Under the pieces are notes generated by a model. The model did no database searches. It was not told the origin of the DNA and worked only from the letters and a program-made list of their open reading frames with translations. A program made the translations under genes and the position numbers. DNA of 64,000 nt from Curvularia sp. ZM96 (lineage: Eukaryota > Ascomycota > Dothideomycetes > Pleosporales > Pleosporaceae), in the NCBI GenBank assembly GCA_022457065.1, contig JAJGBQ010000002.1, positions 806,001 to 870,000 on the forward strand. The letters are read 5' to 3'. Each line of letters begins with the position of its first letter. Position 1 is the stretch's first letter. Below are positions 46,901 through 58,692 of the stretch, one piece after another.

Positions 46901-48976
46901 CCCATATATACTACCGATGAAGCAGCACGAGCGCTTTCCTGAAGGGGATATAACCCCGTTCGTTTGTTCCTCTCCATTCCCAAACAGGATTGACAGCCAT
47001 GTTGTAATCGCTCTCACAGCTGAGTAACACTCGTGCTAAAAATAGCCCAGCAACCTTTATACAGACTTCATTACGGAGTACTCCTCGCGCTCAACCACCC
47101 GTCTCTCCCCGAGGACTAGCCACACTTCTCCGCACCCGCCACAATCAGTCATCATTGACACGCATACGTTATCTCCTCGATAAACTTTGCTAGACACGTC
47201 CCTCCACCCAAGCCGCACACGTAGGTATGTCTTTGAGCTATGCAGGCCATAGTAGCGCGTATTACGCGTATGGGAACGCGGGGCCGGTACCCTACACCGC
47301 CCGGACTTCCCTCGGGCCCATGATGGATTCCTAAGCAAGCTCTATTTTCTCTCCCGCCTCGTTTTCGCCCAATAGCAGTCCTCTGCTGTACTCACATGAA
47401 AGAGCGGAATCACTCCATACACATGATGATGATGTTGGCTGTTGCTTTGAAACCCGGAAATAAAAATAATATCCGCTTGCTTTTTCCACCACAACCCTCG
47501 GTTCTCTTAGTTACAAACGACAGAGACACAAGAGAGGCGTGCGATATACGGTGTGCGGTGTGAGCATCCGTATCACGCGCATATATCTTCACCTCACCAC
47601 CCGAACATTGGGGAGAGAGGTCTCTAAGAGCGGTATGGTGGGAGAATTAGTCACACCCTCCTCCCTCAGCCTCGTCCGACTATAGCCGACCATAGCCATT
47701 TTCTCCTTTGTTTTCTTCTTCCTATTAGTCCTCTATCTGGCGTATATATAAATTTTGAGGTTGCTGTATTTAGCTGTGGCTTACCAAGTGCCCTGGGGCT
47801 GACAAATGGGGCCTATTAGTACCGGTGCTGACACAAACTAGCAAGCATCCGTGGTTATCTTGTTGGAAATTGTGGGAAAATGCGGGGATTTGCTGATACT
47901 CCACCGCTACATATCGGCAAACCACCTGTTTAGCCTTGCATTTGCCGATTTCGTGTAAGATGCCGATGAATTCAATATCGGACGGCCGCGTTGGCCGAAC
48001 TGGAGTGGTATTATGAACATGGGTTGAGAGATACGCGAGGCTTAGTTTGGGTCCAGCTGAAGGAAGCACTCTCGCTACAACGCGCTTAGTTGTCTGATAG
48101 GCTTGTTTCCATACTACCAAAACACAATAGGGCCTTTTGATTTTCAATCAGTCTTGCTCTTGATGCTTATTCACCAATGTCAGATCGGTAAAGAACGGCG
48201 TGCTGATATTCTAGAAGGAAAGGATGGTCGTGGGGTGCATCAGCCTTACCCGTTGCATGACGTCGCGTTTTCGCTATCTTTCTTCCCCAGCCGTAAGCAC
48301 TCAATAGAAATCAAGGCAGCCATGGGCATTTCTATTCGCTGGAGAGTAAGATGATCGAAAGATATGCTTAGTTCGGCATAGTGGTCATGCAAGTAGCGAA
48401 CCATTTTCTATAGCTTCATATACCCCTGTTGAGCAACGTGCTCAACCGAAGTAGACGTAGTACGATGCAGCTGACCATACAGCGCTTAATGGCGGATTCA
48501 AGCATCGATAAGCCTTCCAATTCGACGGGAACGGTCCGAGCTGCAAGTGGGCCACCCTCCACACCGTCCTCCAATCTGCACCGCCATTGTGCTGAATCAT
48601 CGCGGCCAACGGCACGGATGAGAAGAGCAACTACGCACTTGGGCTTGAAATGGAAAGAGTGATCATCAAAGCACTATGAGACGAGGGTAGAACAGTGTAT
48701 GTGCGTTGCTTTCTTGTGGGCCGCATGGGCCAGTTCTTCCATTCACCCTGCATCTTAGCTACCGATGGGGTGACGATTGCGAAAGCGGCAGAGTACATAA
48801 TACCATTTGAGCGGCAAATCCCCCCCGGTTGCTGTTTGAAAACGTTGAGGACAGTCAGCACCTTTTGCTTGTCTTGGGTTTGCACGCTTGGCGATATCAT
48901 TATACCTCTTTTCCCATTTGTCTGCTTTATCCTGTTTTGGAAAGACGTCTCTTGTTTGTACTTTTGCAACCCAAAC
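43982..48976. other. 5-kb gene-poor region upstream of a regulator gene
   Basis: No confident gene. Short frames occur, including a 52-codon frame at 45664-45822 with a signal-peptide-like start. Poly-A and poly-T runs and pyrimidine-rich tracts occur between 44.3 and 45.2 kb and near 47.4-47.8 kb, as in long fungal promoters or 5' leaders. CGG half-sites cluster at 47913-47981. No zinc-cluster exon was found here for the downstream gene. Confidence 0.4.
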
Positions 48977-50801
48977 ATGAGTGTGTCTTTGTCACCCAAG
49001 ACTCCGCCCAAGAAGTCCAATTACAGGGTCCGGTTTCGACATGGTGTGTTTCCAGATGCGGAAGGTCAAGCTACCAGAGCGGATATCAAGAAGTACGATT
49101 ACTTCTTCGCCGCTGGACAGAAATGGGTCGGTACTGAGGGTAAATGTATGTAAAGCCCGTCCCGGCTGCCTTGAGTCTGTTTATAGGGGCGACAGAAACA
49201 CTAACACGACGTCGCAGTGGACTTCGTAGACGAATCCAAACTTGTAGCTGAAGAGTTCGAAAGTCCCGCGAGCACAAGCGAGAAGAAGACACCAAAACAA
49301 GTGGCAAATTCGCGCACAGCCGGAAGAATATCAGAACGAGGAATAAGGAGCCCGCAGAAACGAGAAAAACGTCTGCGTCCAAGGAGCGGAACGTGGGTCG
49401 ATCCAGCGATTATATCTGCAGACAACCGAGCATCTGTTGATGCTCCATGGCAACTCCAGCAACATACGAACCCAGGCCCGGACTCACTCTCAAACTATTC
49501 CAGCCTCGATGAACCATCACCCATAGACTCACCGTCTGATGGCCCTTCACCACGCCCATATCCCACAGCGAATCCAAGCTCGCATGTCGCTTGGACCTTG
49601 ACGGATCCGATCGAAGCGCATTTGTTTCGTTTTTGGGTTGAGCAAGCCTCGACATCACTCGACATAACGAATTCAGCAGCCGTGTTTAAAGAGTTAGTTC
49701 CAAGACTTGCTTTCGAGAATCCGATGCTTATGAATGCAATCTTCATGATCTCTGCACAAAACGTTTTGCGATATGATCCACATTTCCCTGCCGGGCCTTA
49801 TGTGTACCATGATAGGATCCTACAGGATCTCATTCCGTATCTAGCAGAGAGAGGGAGAATCGAGGATGAAGCCACACTAGTAACTGCGATGCTTCTCAGA
49901 ACTTTTGAAGAGTTCCACGGTGTGTAAAAACTAGGAAACGAAATGGTGAACCATCTGGCTGACAAATCACCAGCGGGTACACGAGGCCAGACGCACCTCT
50001 CTACATATGAGCTATTCCAAGGTCCCGAGGGCTGGCTGCTCGACATGTCTCGTCCGGTAGTGCAAGCTTGCCTCATGATTCATGTACATTCTGAACTTTG
50101 TCAAGTGCTGCTAGATCGACCAAGCCTACGAATCGATTATAGAAACAGCATTCTACCAGCACTGGCTGCGCCTGAAGATGATGCTTCATGGTGCAACCAA
50201 ATACTATGGCTGAGCGCGCGAATTATGCAATGGACGACATCACCCATTCGCACATCTGAGGAACGGCAATACCTGAGCAATCTTGTTGATGAGTGGGAAA
50301 CCAAGCGTCCCGCAGCTTTTGGTGCGATCCTTTATAAGGAAGCCTTGAATAACACTGGATATTTTCCGGAATTGTGGTTTGCGGATCCTTGCCATGGTGA
50401 GTTCATTTGGATCAGACAATAATGTTCATAACTGACAATCTGAAGCCGACGCCAACCAACACCTAAGGATAGGTCGCGTTGCACTTGCAGTCAGCCGTCT
50501 GGACACGGCGACTGTTAGCACCCACGGAAATGCAGTCATTGCATCCGTACAGGACGAAGTGCTGCGCGGACTGAAAGAAATTGTGGCCATTGCTCGTTGC
50601 AATCCTCACTGCATATTGGCACCATGGAAGGCAGCGCATGCTGTGCACAAGTTTGGAGCGCTGTTGATGGACGAAACGGCACGTTTCAAGATGATGGAAT
50701 TTCTAGAGGAGGTAAATGCCATGGGCATGCCAACGGCAGCAACGATGGAATATCTTGCTGGGCAGTGGAACTGGAGAAAAAGCGCTCGCGAATGGCAATA
50801 A
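48977..50801 (+). CDS. Fungal transcription-factor-domain protein lacking a zinc cluster
   Basis: Protein of 549 residues from exons 48977-49145, 49218-49919, 49974-50396 and 50446-50801; phases sum to 550 codons. It resembles the regulatory (Fungal_trans_2-type) part of Zn(II)2Cys6 proteins: TDPIEAHLFRFWVEQAS, LMNAIFMISAQNVLRYDP, MLLRTFEEFH, THLSTYELFQGPEGWL and a C-terminal NWRKSAREW. The N-terminus (MSVSLSPKTPPKKSNYRVRF) contains none of the six cysteines of a DNA-binding cluster, and no cluster was found in frame or by splicing for 800 bp upstream. A basic patch (SPQKREKRLRPRSG) may be a nuclear signal. It could be a cofactor-like regulator or a gene that lost its first exon. It ends 13 bp from the convergent 5-phosphatase gene. 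Confidence 0.8.
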
Positions 50802-50814
50802 ACCAATGGTGCCG

Positions 50815-52083
50815 TCATTTGGTCAAAGCCCCAGCCAAAAACAGACTGCCAGCTACCACACCCACCAGGGTGAAGAGGATGATCTGGCCCTTGCCAGTCA
50901 AGGCAAGATAGGACATGACGCCCACAATGACTTCCCACCGTCGCGCGGCGTCCCGTCTAGCCTTCCATTGTGGGTTGATGTCAAAAGGAGGGCGAGAGAG
51001 GATATCATTGATACCCATTTTGATGGGCTTTTCGTTGACGCGCAAGGACAAAGCGACAGGACGGTGGTCCGATGTCGGCTGTATGGGCAGAGCGGTGTAG
51101 ATTTGAGGTTCTAGGTCTGAGGAAGACCCAGCACGCAGAAAGAGGATTCGGTCACACCAAGATGGATATCGGTGCTTTGACCAGTGCCACGTTTCAACCT
51201 CAGCAGCCAAAGCTCCCTTAGGAGTAGCGTACTTGTATGTAGGCGGGAAGGTTATAGGGAGCTCTTGGAATCCGTGCAATGTGCGTTTGGCGTCTTTTTC
51301 TCTAATCAACTGATCCTGCTTCAGTAGATGGGAAAAATGCCTAGATGATGACTCGGACTCGGTAGGCTGGGGGTAGGACTCGGGAGCATCGAGGTCTGGC
51401 GGGCTGTCACTTGTACGATAGTTTAGATCACCGTAGAAGAATACATGGTTTCCAGGTGTAAAAAGACCATTGTTGTCAGCGGGGACTGCAGAGGAAGCGG
51501 CCAGGAGGGGCCTTTGCTCGCTTGAGCTGTAGGCAGAATCGTCATCATTCACAAACACCAGATTGCGCACGAGGTTCTCCCAGTCCTTGTTCCTTGCCTC
51601 TACATTCCTCTCCATAGGCGCGAGATGGGCTGCGGCAAAGGTCAAGTCAAGGGTGTCATCGGCGCCAGGACACGACAGGCCTAGGCGCATAGCAACAGCG
51701 CCTTTGTTGCCCATGTTGTAGAAGCCAACGCCTGCGCCTGCAGACTGTATCCATTGTATTCTCTCTGTGATGCCGGGTTTCGCAAACAGCATGAGAGCTG
51801 TCATGCCCAGACTGCGCGTGGCTACATGCTCCAAAGCACCGGTACCTTGGCTGTGGAGGTCGGCGGCAAGCTGGACCGTCGTGGTCACGCGGTCGAAGTA
51901 GGGCTTCAGATAGGATCCACCGAGGAATGAGTAAGCGATGGGTGCAATCTCCTGCAGCGAGACGGCGACGATGTCAGGCACGGGCGTGTCTTTGGGAAGC
52001 GCATCGAAGAACGAAGGCGCCAATGCCTGAGGGTCGACGAGGTTGCGCGCCGCGTTGAAGGTGACAAGGTATAACTCCAGCAT
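50815..52083 (-). CDS. Tail-anchored inositol polyphosphate 5-phosphatase (INP54-like)
   Basis: Removes the 5-phosphate of phosphoinositides, chiefly PI(4,5)P2. The protein has 422 residues in one exon from the ATG at 52083. Conserved blocks run in order: VTFNAARN, IVAVSLQEIAP, GFYNMGNKGAVAMRL, FFYGDLNYR, FPPTYKY, PSWCDRILF and TSDHRPVALSL. These cover the catalytic and metal-binding residues (Glu of LQE, Asp/Asn of GDLN, Asp of WCDR, DH of SDH). A hydrophobic segment at the extreme C-terminus (IILFTLVGVVAGSLFLAG) indicates a tail anchor, as in yeast Inp54 of the endoplasmic reticulum. An acidic Ser-rich insertion lies between GDLNYR and FPPTYKY. Its stop codon is 13 bp from that of the convergent regulator gene. 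Confidence 0.92.
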   Translation of the reverse strand: MLELYLVTFNAARNLVDPQALAPSFFDALPKDTPVPDIVAVSLQEIAPIAYSFLGGSYLKPYFDRVTTTVQLAADLHSQGTGALEHVATRSLGMTALMLFAKPGITERIQWIQSAGAGVGFYNMGNKGAVAMRLGLSCPGADDTLDLTFAAAHLAPMERNVEARNKDWENLVRNLVFVNDDDSAYSSSEQRPLLAASSAVPADNNGLFTPGNHVFFYGDLNYRTSDSPPDLDAPESYPQPTESESSSRHFSHLLKQDQLIREKDAKRTLHGFQELPITFPPTYKYATPKGALAAEVETWHWSKHRYPSWCDRILFLRAGSSSDLEPQIYTALPIQPTSDHRPVALSLRVNEKPIKMGINDILSRPPFDINPQWKARRDAARRWEVIVGVMSYLALTGKGQIILFTLVGVVAGSLFLAGALTK

Positions 52084-52802
52084 GGTGCAGTAGTATGTAG
52101 ATGGCCAGAAAAAAGACTGGTAGTCGGAGAGCTACTGTGTTTGCCTGCGCCGCTGCTCTGGGCGGGCTCTGGGCTGCAGGTGTGCTGGTATTATGATGAT
52201 TTGTTTCTGGGAGCGTGGGGTTGGAGGCGGCCAGGATTTGCTGGAGCTTCCCTGCACCCTGGCTATTGGTGTGCGGAGAAGAGTAGATGCGGGCTAGGCA
52301 AGCCCACTGTACCAGATACGTCTCTGTCGGTGTGTAATAAAGATGGAGACGGAGACACAGGAAAGAATCTCATTGCTTGCGCCTAGAGAAACAGCGTTTG
52401 CGGGATACTTGATCAAGGTTCGCTTAAGCTATCCCTGCTATCCCTGCATGTCCTGTCGTCAGAGGCGTTCAACCATCCGCGCTGTGGTGGGGGTTGGGGT
52501 TGCGGCGGGCGGGGACGCGAAGCTCGAGCTGTCCAAAGGACCGAATGATCTCATGCCCTGTGTCTGCGTGTACATCGTGAACTTTCCGCCTACTTCCATT
52601 GCTGATACTTTGACTCTGACCGACGTTTGGGCTGCTTCACCGACTTCGGGCTCCTGTCATTGACTCAGACCTGCACCAAATACGCAGCATTGAAACTATT
52701 CCATCTTTACTTCACTTTTGTAGTTCTGCCATTGAGGCTTTGTTTTCTGCGAGAACCACTGCTGCGACTCGTCAATTACTGCACTTGCGTCCTGTCGTCG
52801 CC
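52084..52802. other. Divergent intergenic region
   Basis: Promoters of the 5-phosphatase (minus) and the SDR gene (plus). The SDR frame is open upstream of its ATG, but the mitochondrial-type start at 52803 is preferred. Nothing else seen. Confidence 0.5.
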
Positions 52803-54075
52803 ATGTTCAGGTCTCAGGTACTTCGACACATTGCTCGCGCAGCTACAGCGCAAGTTCCTCGTGCAGCATTCCGACCTACACAGCCAGCCATTTCCTCAAT
52901 TCGACACTTCAATTCATCTCCAATTCGATTCGACAAGGATTCTAACAATGAAGATCAAGTCAACGCGGCGACGACTTCAGGCGAGCCGGGTGAGAGCGGT
53001 GACCATGAGGGTCAGTATGCGCGAACTCGAGACGACATTGTCGTAGAATACCCGGAGGAGAAAGACTTGCCGCCTTCAAATCCCGTCGTAGGCCGGGGCG
53101 GTGAGCACTTCAAGCGCACGCTGGCATCCTTCTCCATGGAAGGCAAGGTAGCCATCGTTACCGGTGGAGCCCGAGGACTGGGCTTGGTCATGGCCCAGGC
53201 GCTGGTAACATCTGGAGCTGACGTTGCTATTGTTGACATGAACAAGGAAGAGGGAGAGCGATCCGCGAAGGGACTCCTCGACGTATTCAAGAAAGAGAAT
53301 CCTGGATCCAGCAGGTAATGGACTTTTTTTCGTTTTCATGGTTGAATCCAACTGACCCAAAACACAGGGTGCCCAAGGTCACTGCTCACTATTGCGATGT
53401 ATCAAGCCCAACTTCAGTCAACCAATCCTTCGCCGAGATTGTGAAGCACCACGGCAAGGTCGACAACCTTGTTACATCGGCCGGCTTCACTGAGAACTAC
53501 GATGCCATCTCATACCCTCATGACCGCATGCAGAAGCTCTGGGGCGTTAATGTCGACGGCACATACCTATATGCTGTGGCGGTGGCCAAGCACCTCATGG
53601 AGAGAAAGGCGCCTGGAAGCATCGTCATGATTGGCAGCATGTCTGGCTCCATTGTCAATGTCCCGCAACCACAAGCCCCGTACAACGCTGCCAAAGCAGC
53701 TGTACGACACTTGGCAGCCAGTTTAGCAGTCGAGTGGGCAGGCGCGGGCATCCGTGTGAACTGCATTTCCCCAGGATACATGCTTACCGCACTGTGAGTG
53801 AGTCCGCTGCTGATGATCAAATGGATGCTGACAACACTGTAGGACCAAGAAGATTCTCGACGACAACCCAGATCTCCAGAAGCAGTGGACTTCTCTTATT
53901 CCTGTCGGTAAGATGGGACGCCCTGAGGATCTGATGGGAGCTGTCACTTTCTTGTCCAGCGACGCCAGCTTATACGTTACTGTGAGTAATGCCTAGATTC
54001 TGTTCCTAAGCAGCCGCTGATCAGATGTCACAGGGCGCGGACCTCCGAGTCGACGGAGCTTACACTTGCACATAA
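52803..54075 (+). CDS. Mitochondrial-type short-chain dehydrogenase, arabinitol dehydrogenase-like
   Basis: NAD(P)-dependent oxidoreductase of 372 residues from exons 52803-53314, 53368-53793, 53843-53981 and 54034-54075. The N-terminus (MFRSQVLRHIARAATAQVPR) is an Arg/Ala-rich mitochondrial presequence. An acidic linker leads to the Rossmann fold: TGGARGLG (120-127), a DMNKEE stretch after beta-2, CDVSS, TSAG, and the catalytic set Ser263, Tyr276, Lys280 (YNAAK). The GADLRVDGAYTC end resembles fungal D-arabinitol 2-dehydrogenases and related polyol dehydrogenases. That substrate is an inference; sorbitol, mannitol or xylulose are alternatives. Polyol oxidation for carbon storage or osmotic balance is the likely role. 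The last exon is only 42 nt. Confidence 0.88.
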
Positions 54076-54561
54076 GCCAACAAACCAGAAACAATAGACT
54101 GAAAGCAGTTAGCAATGTTTTTGCGGCGTCAGAATGTGCACACATACAGTTAGTTGCCCAGGCCGATTAGGCATGGTCAGGTACCGGATGTTTATAGAGA
54201 AATGGTGAAAATAATTAGACAGCGTTGCTTTCATTGACTGAAGGTTACCGTAATCGCAGCTTCTTTGTGCTCATGTCTTTGGACGGTAGTTCCATCCAGA
54301 ATTCTCTGGTGGAGAGACAATCAATCCCGAACAAGTTGTGCCAAAAGTGTCTTAGTCATGGTCACCTTAGCCTCTTCTGTGGCCGTGCACCGCGTGGCAG
54401 GTGCAACCCTCCACCCACCTAGTTCCAGCCCTGCATAAGCTCTGGGGCCCTCCGCGAGCTGACCAACGAGGGCACCTTTTGTCGCGCAATGAAGCACAAA
54501 CAGTGAATTCGTCCTCTAAATACCGACTTTCCTTTTTCTGACCTGCGGCCGGGCCGAAGCC
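54076..54561. other. Intergenic spacer
   Basis: 3' flank of the SDR gene and promoter of the TBC gene. No feature supported. Confidence 0.5.
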
Positions 54562-57500
54562 ATGTTCAACATCTCGAACCTGGTGCAGAAGGCCCAACAG
54601 TACATTGAACCCACGCTCAACACCATCGCTGCGCCCGCGTCCACCGACCGACGACCGTCCAAGGCCACCCTATTCCGCTACCAGTTTCGACTTCCCGACT
54701 CCCAAAATCCCCTCCAGGAGATCACCGCCGAGCTTACACTCCAACCCCACCATTCGACGAGGGGTACTGGCGACGTCACAGCTGAGAAGGACCGTGGCCA
54801 GGGCAATCATTATGTGGGCAAACTACACCTCAGCGAGCAGTATCTTTGCTTTTCCACGCAGGGCTCAAGCTTCATCAACACTGCTAGCTTGAGTTCCTCG
54901 AGCAGCTTCACAGGCCAAACCCATGGTGCGGGACCGGCGGGCAACGGTTTCACCCTGCCACTCTGCGGCATACGGCGCGTAGAACGTCTACACAGTCAGA
55001 GCTACATGTTTGCGCTTGCAATTACCACGTGGAATGGTTCACCAGACTCAAAGACGCAGGCGCCTGCAGGACAGAAGCTGACCATTCAGCTTGCAGGCTC
55101 GCGGCAGGCATGCGAGCGGTTCTGCGATGGTCTCAAGAAAGGCCTGCGGGAAGGAGTCAAGGAAGTGGAGAATCTGCGAAAAGTGGTGGCCCAGTGCTAC
55201 TCTGAATACTTGCTCACAGACGACGAGGAAAAGAAAGCTGGTGCTGATGGCAAGCCGGCAAGAGAGCACCCAGATACGGGTTTGGGCATGATATTCAGAT
55301 ACCCTGGAAATGCGAGAAAACTCAGAGATGCGACAAAAATACGTCTATGGCGCGAATACTTGAGAGGTGAGTTCAGCTCAGCTCTAGCACATAGCATTAC
55401 TGACACACGACAGACAACGGTCGAAGCGCGACCCTCATTCGACAACCCACCTTTCACAAACTCATCCGCGTCGGCCTGCCCAATCGTCTACGAGGCGAAA
55501 TGTGGGAACTCACGTCAGGAGCCTTCTTTCTCCGCCTACAGAATCCGAACCTCTATACCGAGACATTACAAAAATATTCGGGGCGAGAGTCGCTAGCTAT
55601 AGATGAGATTGAGAAGGACTTGAACAGGAGTTTGCCTGAGTACCCAGGCTTCCAGAGCGAAGAGGGTATTGGCAGGCTCCGGAGGGTGTTGACAGCATAC
55701 AGCTGGACAAACGAAGAAGTCGGCTACTGCCAGGCGATGAACATTGTAGTCGCAGCATTGCTGATGTATGTGTGCCCCTTGATGTGCAACGTTGCGATTC
55801 TAACCAACAAAGATACATGTCCGAACCACAGGCCTTCTTCCTTCTTTCTGTGCTGTGTGATCGCCTTCTTCCGGGCTACTACTCGCAAACCATGTACGGC
55901 ACCCTCCTGGACCAAAAGGTTTTCGAGTCCCTTGTGGAGAAGACTATGCCTATACTCTGGGACCATCTCGTCAAGTCCGACGTACAGTTATCTGTTGTTT
56001 CCCTGCCGTGGTTTCTTTCGCTGTATATCAACTCCATGCCTCTAATCTTTGCTTTCCGTGTTTTAGATGTTTTCTTCCTTGAAGGCCCAAAGGTTCTGTT
56101 CCAAATCGGGCTTGCCATCCTTCGCATAAATGGAGAAGAACTACTCGATGCCGCTGATGACGGCTCCTTCATCTCCGTCTTGAAGTCTTACTTCTCGCGG
56201 CTCGATGAGTCGGCACACCCCAAGTCGGAGAACCCCAAGCTGCGCGCCGTTACCCGATTCCAAGAACTCATGGTTGTAGCCTTCAAGGAGTTCGCTGGTA
56301 TCACCCAGAACACCATCTCGGAGCAGCGCGCCAAACACAAAGACGCCGTATTAGAGAATATAGAGAGTTTTGCCAAACGCACATCTATAAGGAACCTCGG
56401 CCCAGACAGCAAAAAGCTGAGTCTTAACGATCTGGGATTCTTATACGATAGATTCTATGCCGTACTATATGAGCGACAGCAAAGAGCCGAAATTATGCAG
56501 CAGGAGGCCGAGAGAAAAGCAAAAGCTAGTCGGATGAAGGCAGCTGAAGTCGTTACCGGTATCTCTGGCAGCGCAGAGAAGGGACGCGTGGCGCTCGGGC
56601 CCAGTCCTACGCAGATGGATTACGATGCGTTCAGGGAATTTCTAGCTGGTGGGTTCTCAAACAATACCTAGTGTTGCGTGTATGGCTTTACTAACAACCT
56701 CTATCCAGGCATTGCAAAATGGGCCATCACCGACTCACCAACCTCCCCGCCTGAGGCTGGCAGTAACCAAAACACACATTCCTACTTTGGCAATAGTATG
56801 CGAAAACGTCCGCCTATGTCGCCATGGGGCTCAGGGCCAGAACCAGCAGACCACGAATTTATGCGTCGCCTGTTCCGGCGTTGGGATACTGACATGTCGG
56901 ACTCGCTTTCGCTACAGAATGTTGTCAGCGGCTTTGCCAACGTCAAGGGGACTAAAGACATCATGTCCAACATCAGCTATTTCTTTGAGCTTTATGATGA
57001 CGACGGAGATGGAAAGGTAGATCGCGAGGGTATCCTGAGGATCTCAGAAGCTCTATTGTTCTTGTCACGGCGCGGCATTCACGACCCAAGCCCTGCTGCT
57101 TCGTCTCTGGATGTCAGCTCTGAATCTAACCAAGAGCGCTCGGGTCGTGATGAGCAATTTCTGAGCAGCGTATCTGCCTTCATCCGCAATTGCTTTGAAT
57201 ACGCTGATCCTGATCATCCTTCGAACCAAGCGAACCAAGATTTGGATCAGGTCAAGGACGACATTGACAACTTCGCCATCGGCGACAGCGACGAAGATGA
57301 CCTTATAGACTTCGGTTCTGAACCAGGCACTCCTAAAGCCAAATCGGCAAAGTCCGATAAGTCGGAAAAGAATCCGCTGTCACCCACACCGTCTGCTCGT
57401 ACAATGGACTCGGACGTTGAAGGGCGCAACGAGAAAGCAAAATCAGCCAACCTGGCCCTGGACCCTAACAAACCCCTTCACATCACCCTTCCCACCTTCC

Positions 57501-58033
57501 GCATGGTCATTCTCGCGGATGAAGCGTTGTTGAATTTCTTTGAAGTCGGATTCTCATCATCTTTCCGACTCGCAGACGAGACGCTTCCTTCGGCGTCCAG
57601 CTTCCACAACCTCACTACCTTTGCCAATGCTGGAAAGCAAGGCGGAGCTGGTGGCGTTCTGGCTGGTGGCGTTGTTGGTGGAGCTGGCGTCGGTGTCGTA
57701 CCGCCCGGCAAGGGACTCCGAGGCATGCTTGACAACATTGTTAATGACGGAATGCGAGTTGCAAGTGAGGTCAGAAGGAGATATGACGAGGCACAGAAGG
57801 AACTCGATAAGGAAGCAAGACACAGCAAGGATGATGAAGAAGAGGATGAGGATGTAGACGCCAAGGATCTTGATCTTCTTGAAGGTGCAGAAACTGCTGA
57901 TGTTGGTGCATCAAAGGGAGAGGCACCTCCCGACTTGCTATCTGCACCTGGCGCAGGAGAAGAGGCGATGAAGTCTACGAGAAACCGATCAGCGAGCGAT
58001 GCTAGTAGGAAGGTGCTTGAGTTTGAACGGTAG
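54562..58033 (+). CDS. GRAM-TBC-EF-hand Rab GTPase-activating protein (Gyp2/Mdr1-like)
   Basis: Stimulates GTP hydrolysis on Rab/Ypt GTPases in membrane traffic. The protein has 1105 residues from exons 54562-55366, 55414-55765, 55813-56648 and 56709-58033, totalling exactly 1106 codons. Order: an N-terminal GRAM-like region (about 35-200), the TBC domain (about 285-500), a helical linker, an EF-hand loop (DDDGDGKVDREG) and an acidic, Glu/Asp-rich tail. The catalytic fingers are intact: IEKDLNR with Arg340 and YCQ with Gln375. This layout matches yeast Gyp2/Mdr1 and animal TBC1D8/9. The third intron removes an in-frame stop and restores FLAGIAKWAITDSP, which supports the junction. The target Rab is not predictable from this sequence. 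Confidence 0.93.
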
Positions 58034-58236
58034 CAGCGTTGATGAATCGAAACTGTCGTCATCGGTTCCAGCATTTGGAGGTGTCATTTGGAGTTTATGG
58101 AAAGCACCTTTGTACTCGGCTAGCTAGCGCTCAACTTGATCTTTGATATACATTCTGCTTGCCAGCAATGATTCAGTGAAAAGAGTTGCAACGTGAGAGA
58201 CCCTTCCTCTCTTTCTCTTCAATCCTTCGTCTCCCT

Positions 58237-58692
58237 TTACCACAACAGCTTTTGCATCCAATCTCCCCACAAAAGCCCAGCATATGCATCTACATCCCTG
58301 AACTCAACCATATTTCCCTTGACGACTAGATTCTTCCCGCTGTACCTCCACTCCGCATTACCCGTAGCCCACCCATCGTTCCGCAACCACCCTTTCCCCT
58401 GGAACACCACGACGCGGAACCCGCCTCCATGGCCCATGGGCTGCAGCCCCGTCTCTATTATGCGTTCGAAGTGATGGGCTTCGGGTATGTGCATGTTCCA
58501 GACTGCGATGTTGACGCTGAGACCCGCGGCTGTGTATGCGGCCCTCGCGCTTTCTTCGATCAGCGAGGTTTGGCGCGCGCGCCCGATGGTATCGAGGTCA
58601 AAGGCTACTTTGTGGAAGATATTGGTTGCAGTGGATGTGGCGTTTGGGAGGAAATTTTGAAGGACGGTGCCGAGGAGAAGGGGAACAAGCAT
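58237..58692 (-). CDS. Small secreted-type protein of unknown function
   Basis: Protein of 151 residues, single exon, start ATG at 58692. The N-terminus (MLVPLLLGTVLQNFLPNATS) is hydrophobic and may be a signal peptide. The rest is compact, Trp/Gly-rich and beta-like: NIAVWNMHIPEAHHF, GGGFRVVVFQGKGWLRNDGW, then WRYSGKNLVVKGNMVEF. The pattern FRV-VF-GW-...W-SG-...NMVEF resembles a set of small secreted fungal proteins of unknown function that I recall only loosely. No cysteines are present, unusual for an apoplastic effector. It is convergent with the Rab GAP gene, 203 bp away. Confidence 0.65.
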   Translation of the reverse strand: MLVPLLLGTVLQNFLPNATSTATNIFHKVAFDLDTIGRARQTSLIEESARAAYTAAGLSVNIAVWNMHIPEAHHFERIIETGLQPMGHGGGFRVVVFQGKGWLRNDGWATGNAEWRYSGKNLVVKGNMVEFRDVDAYAGLLWGDWMQKLLW

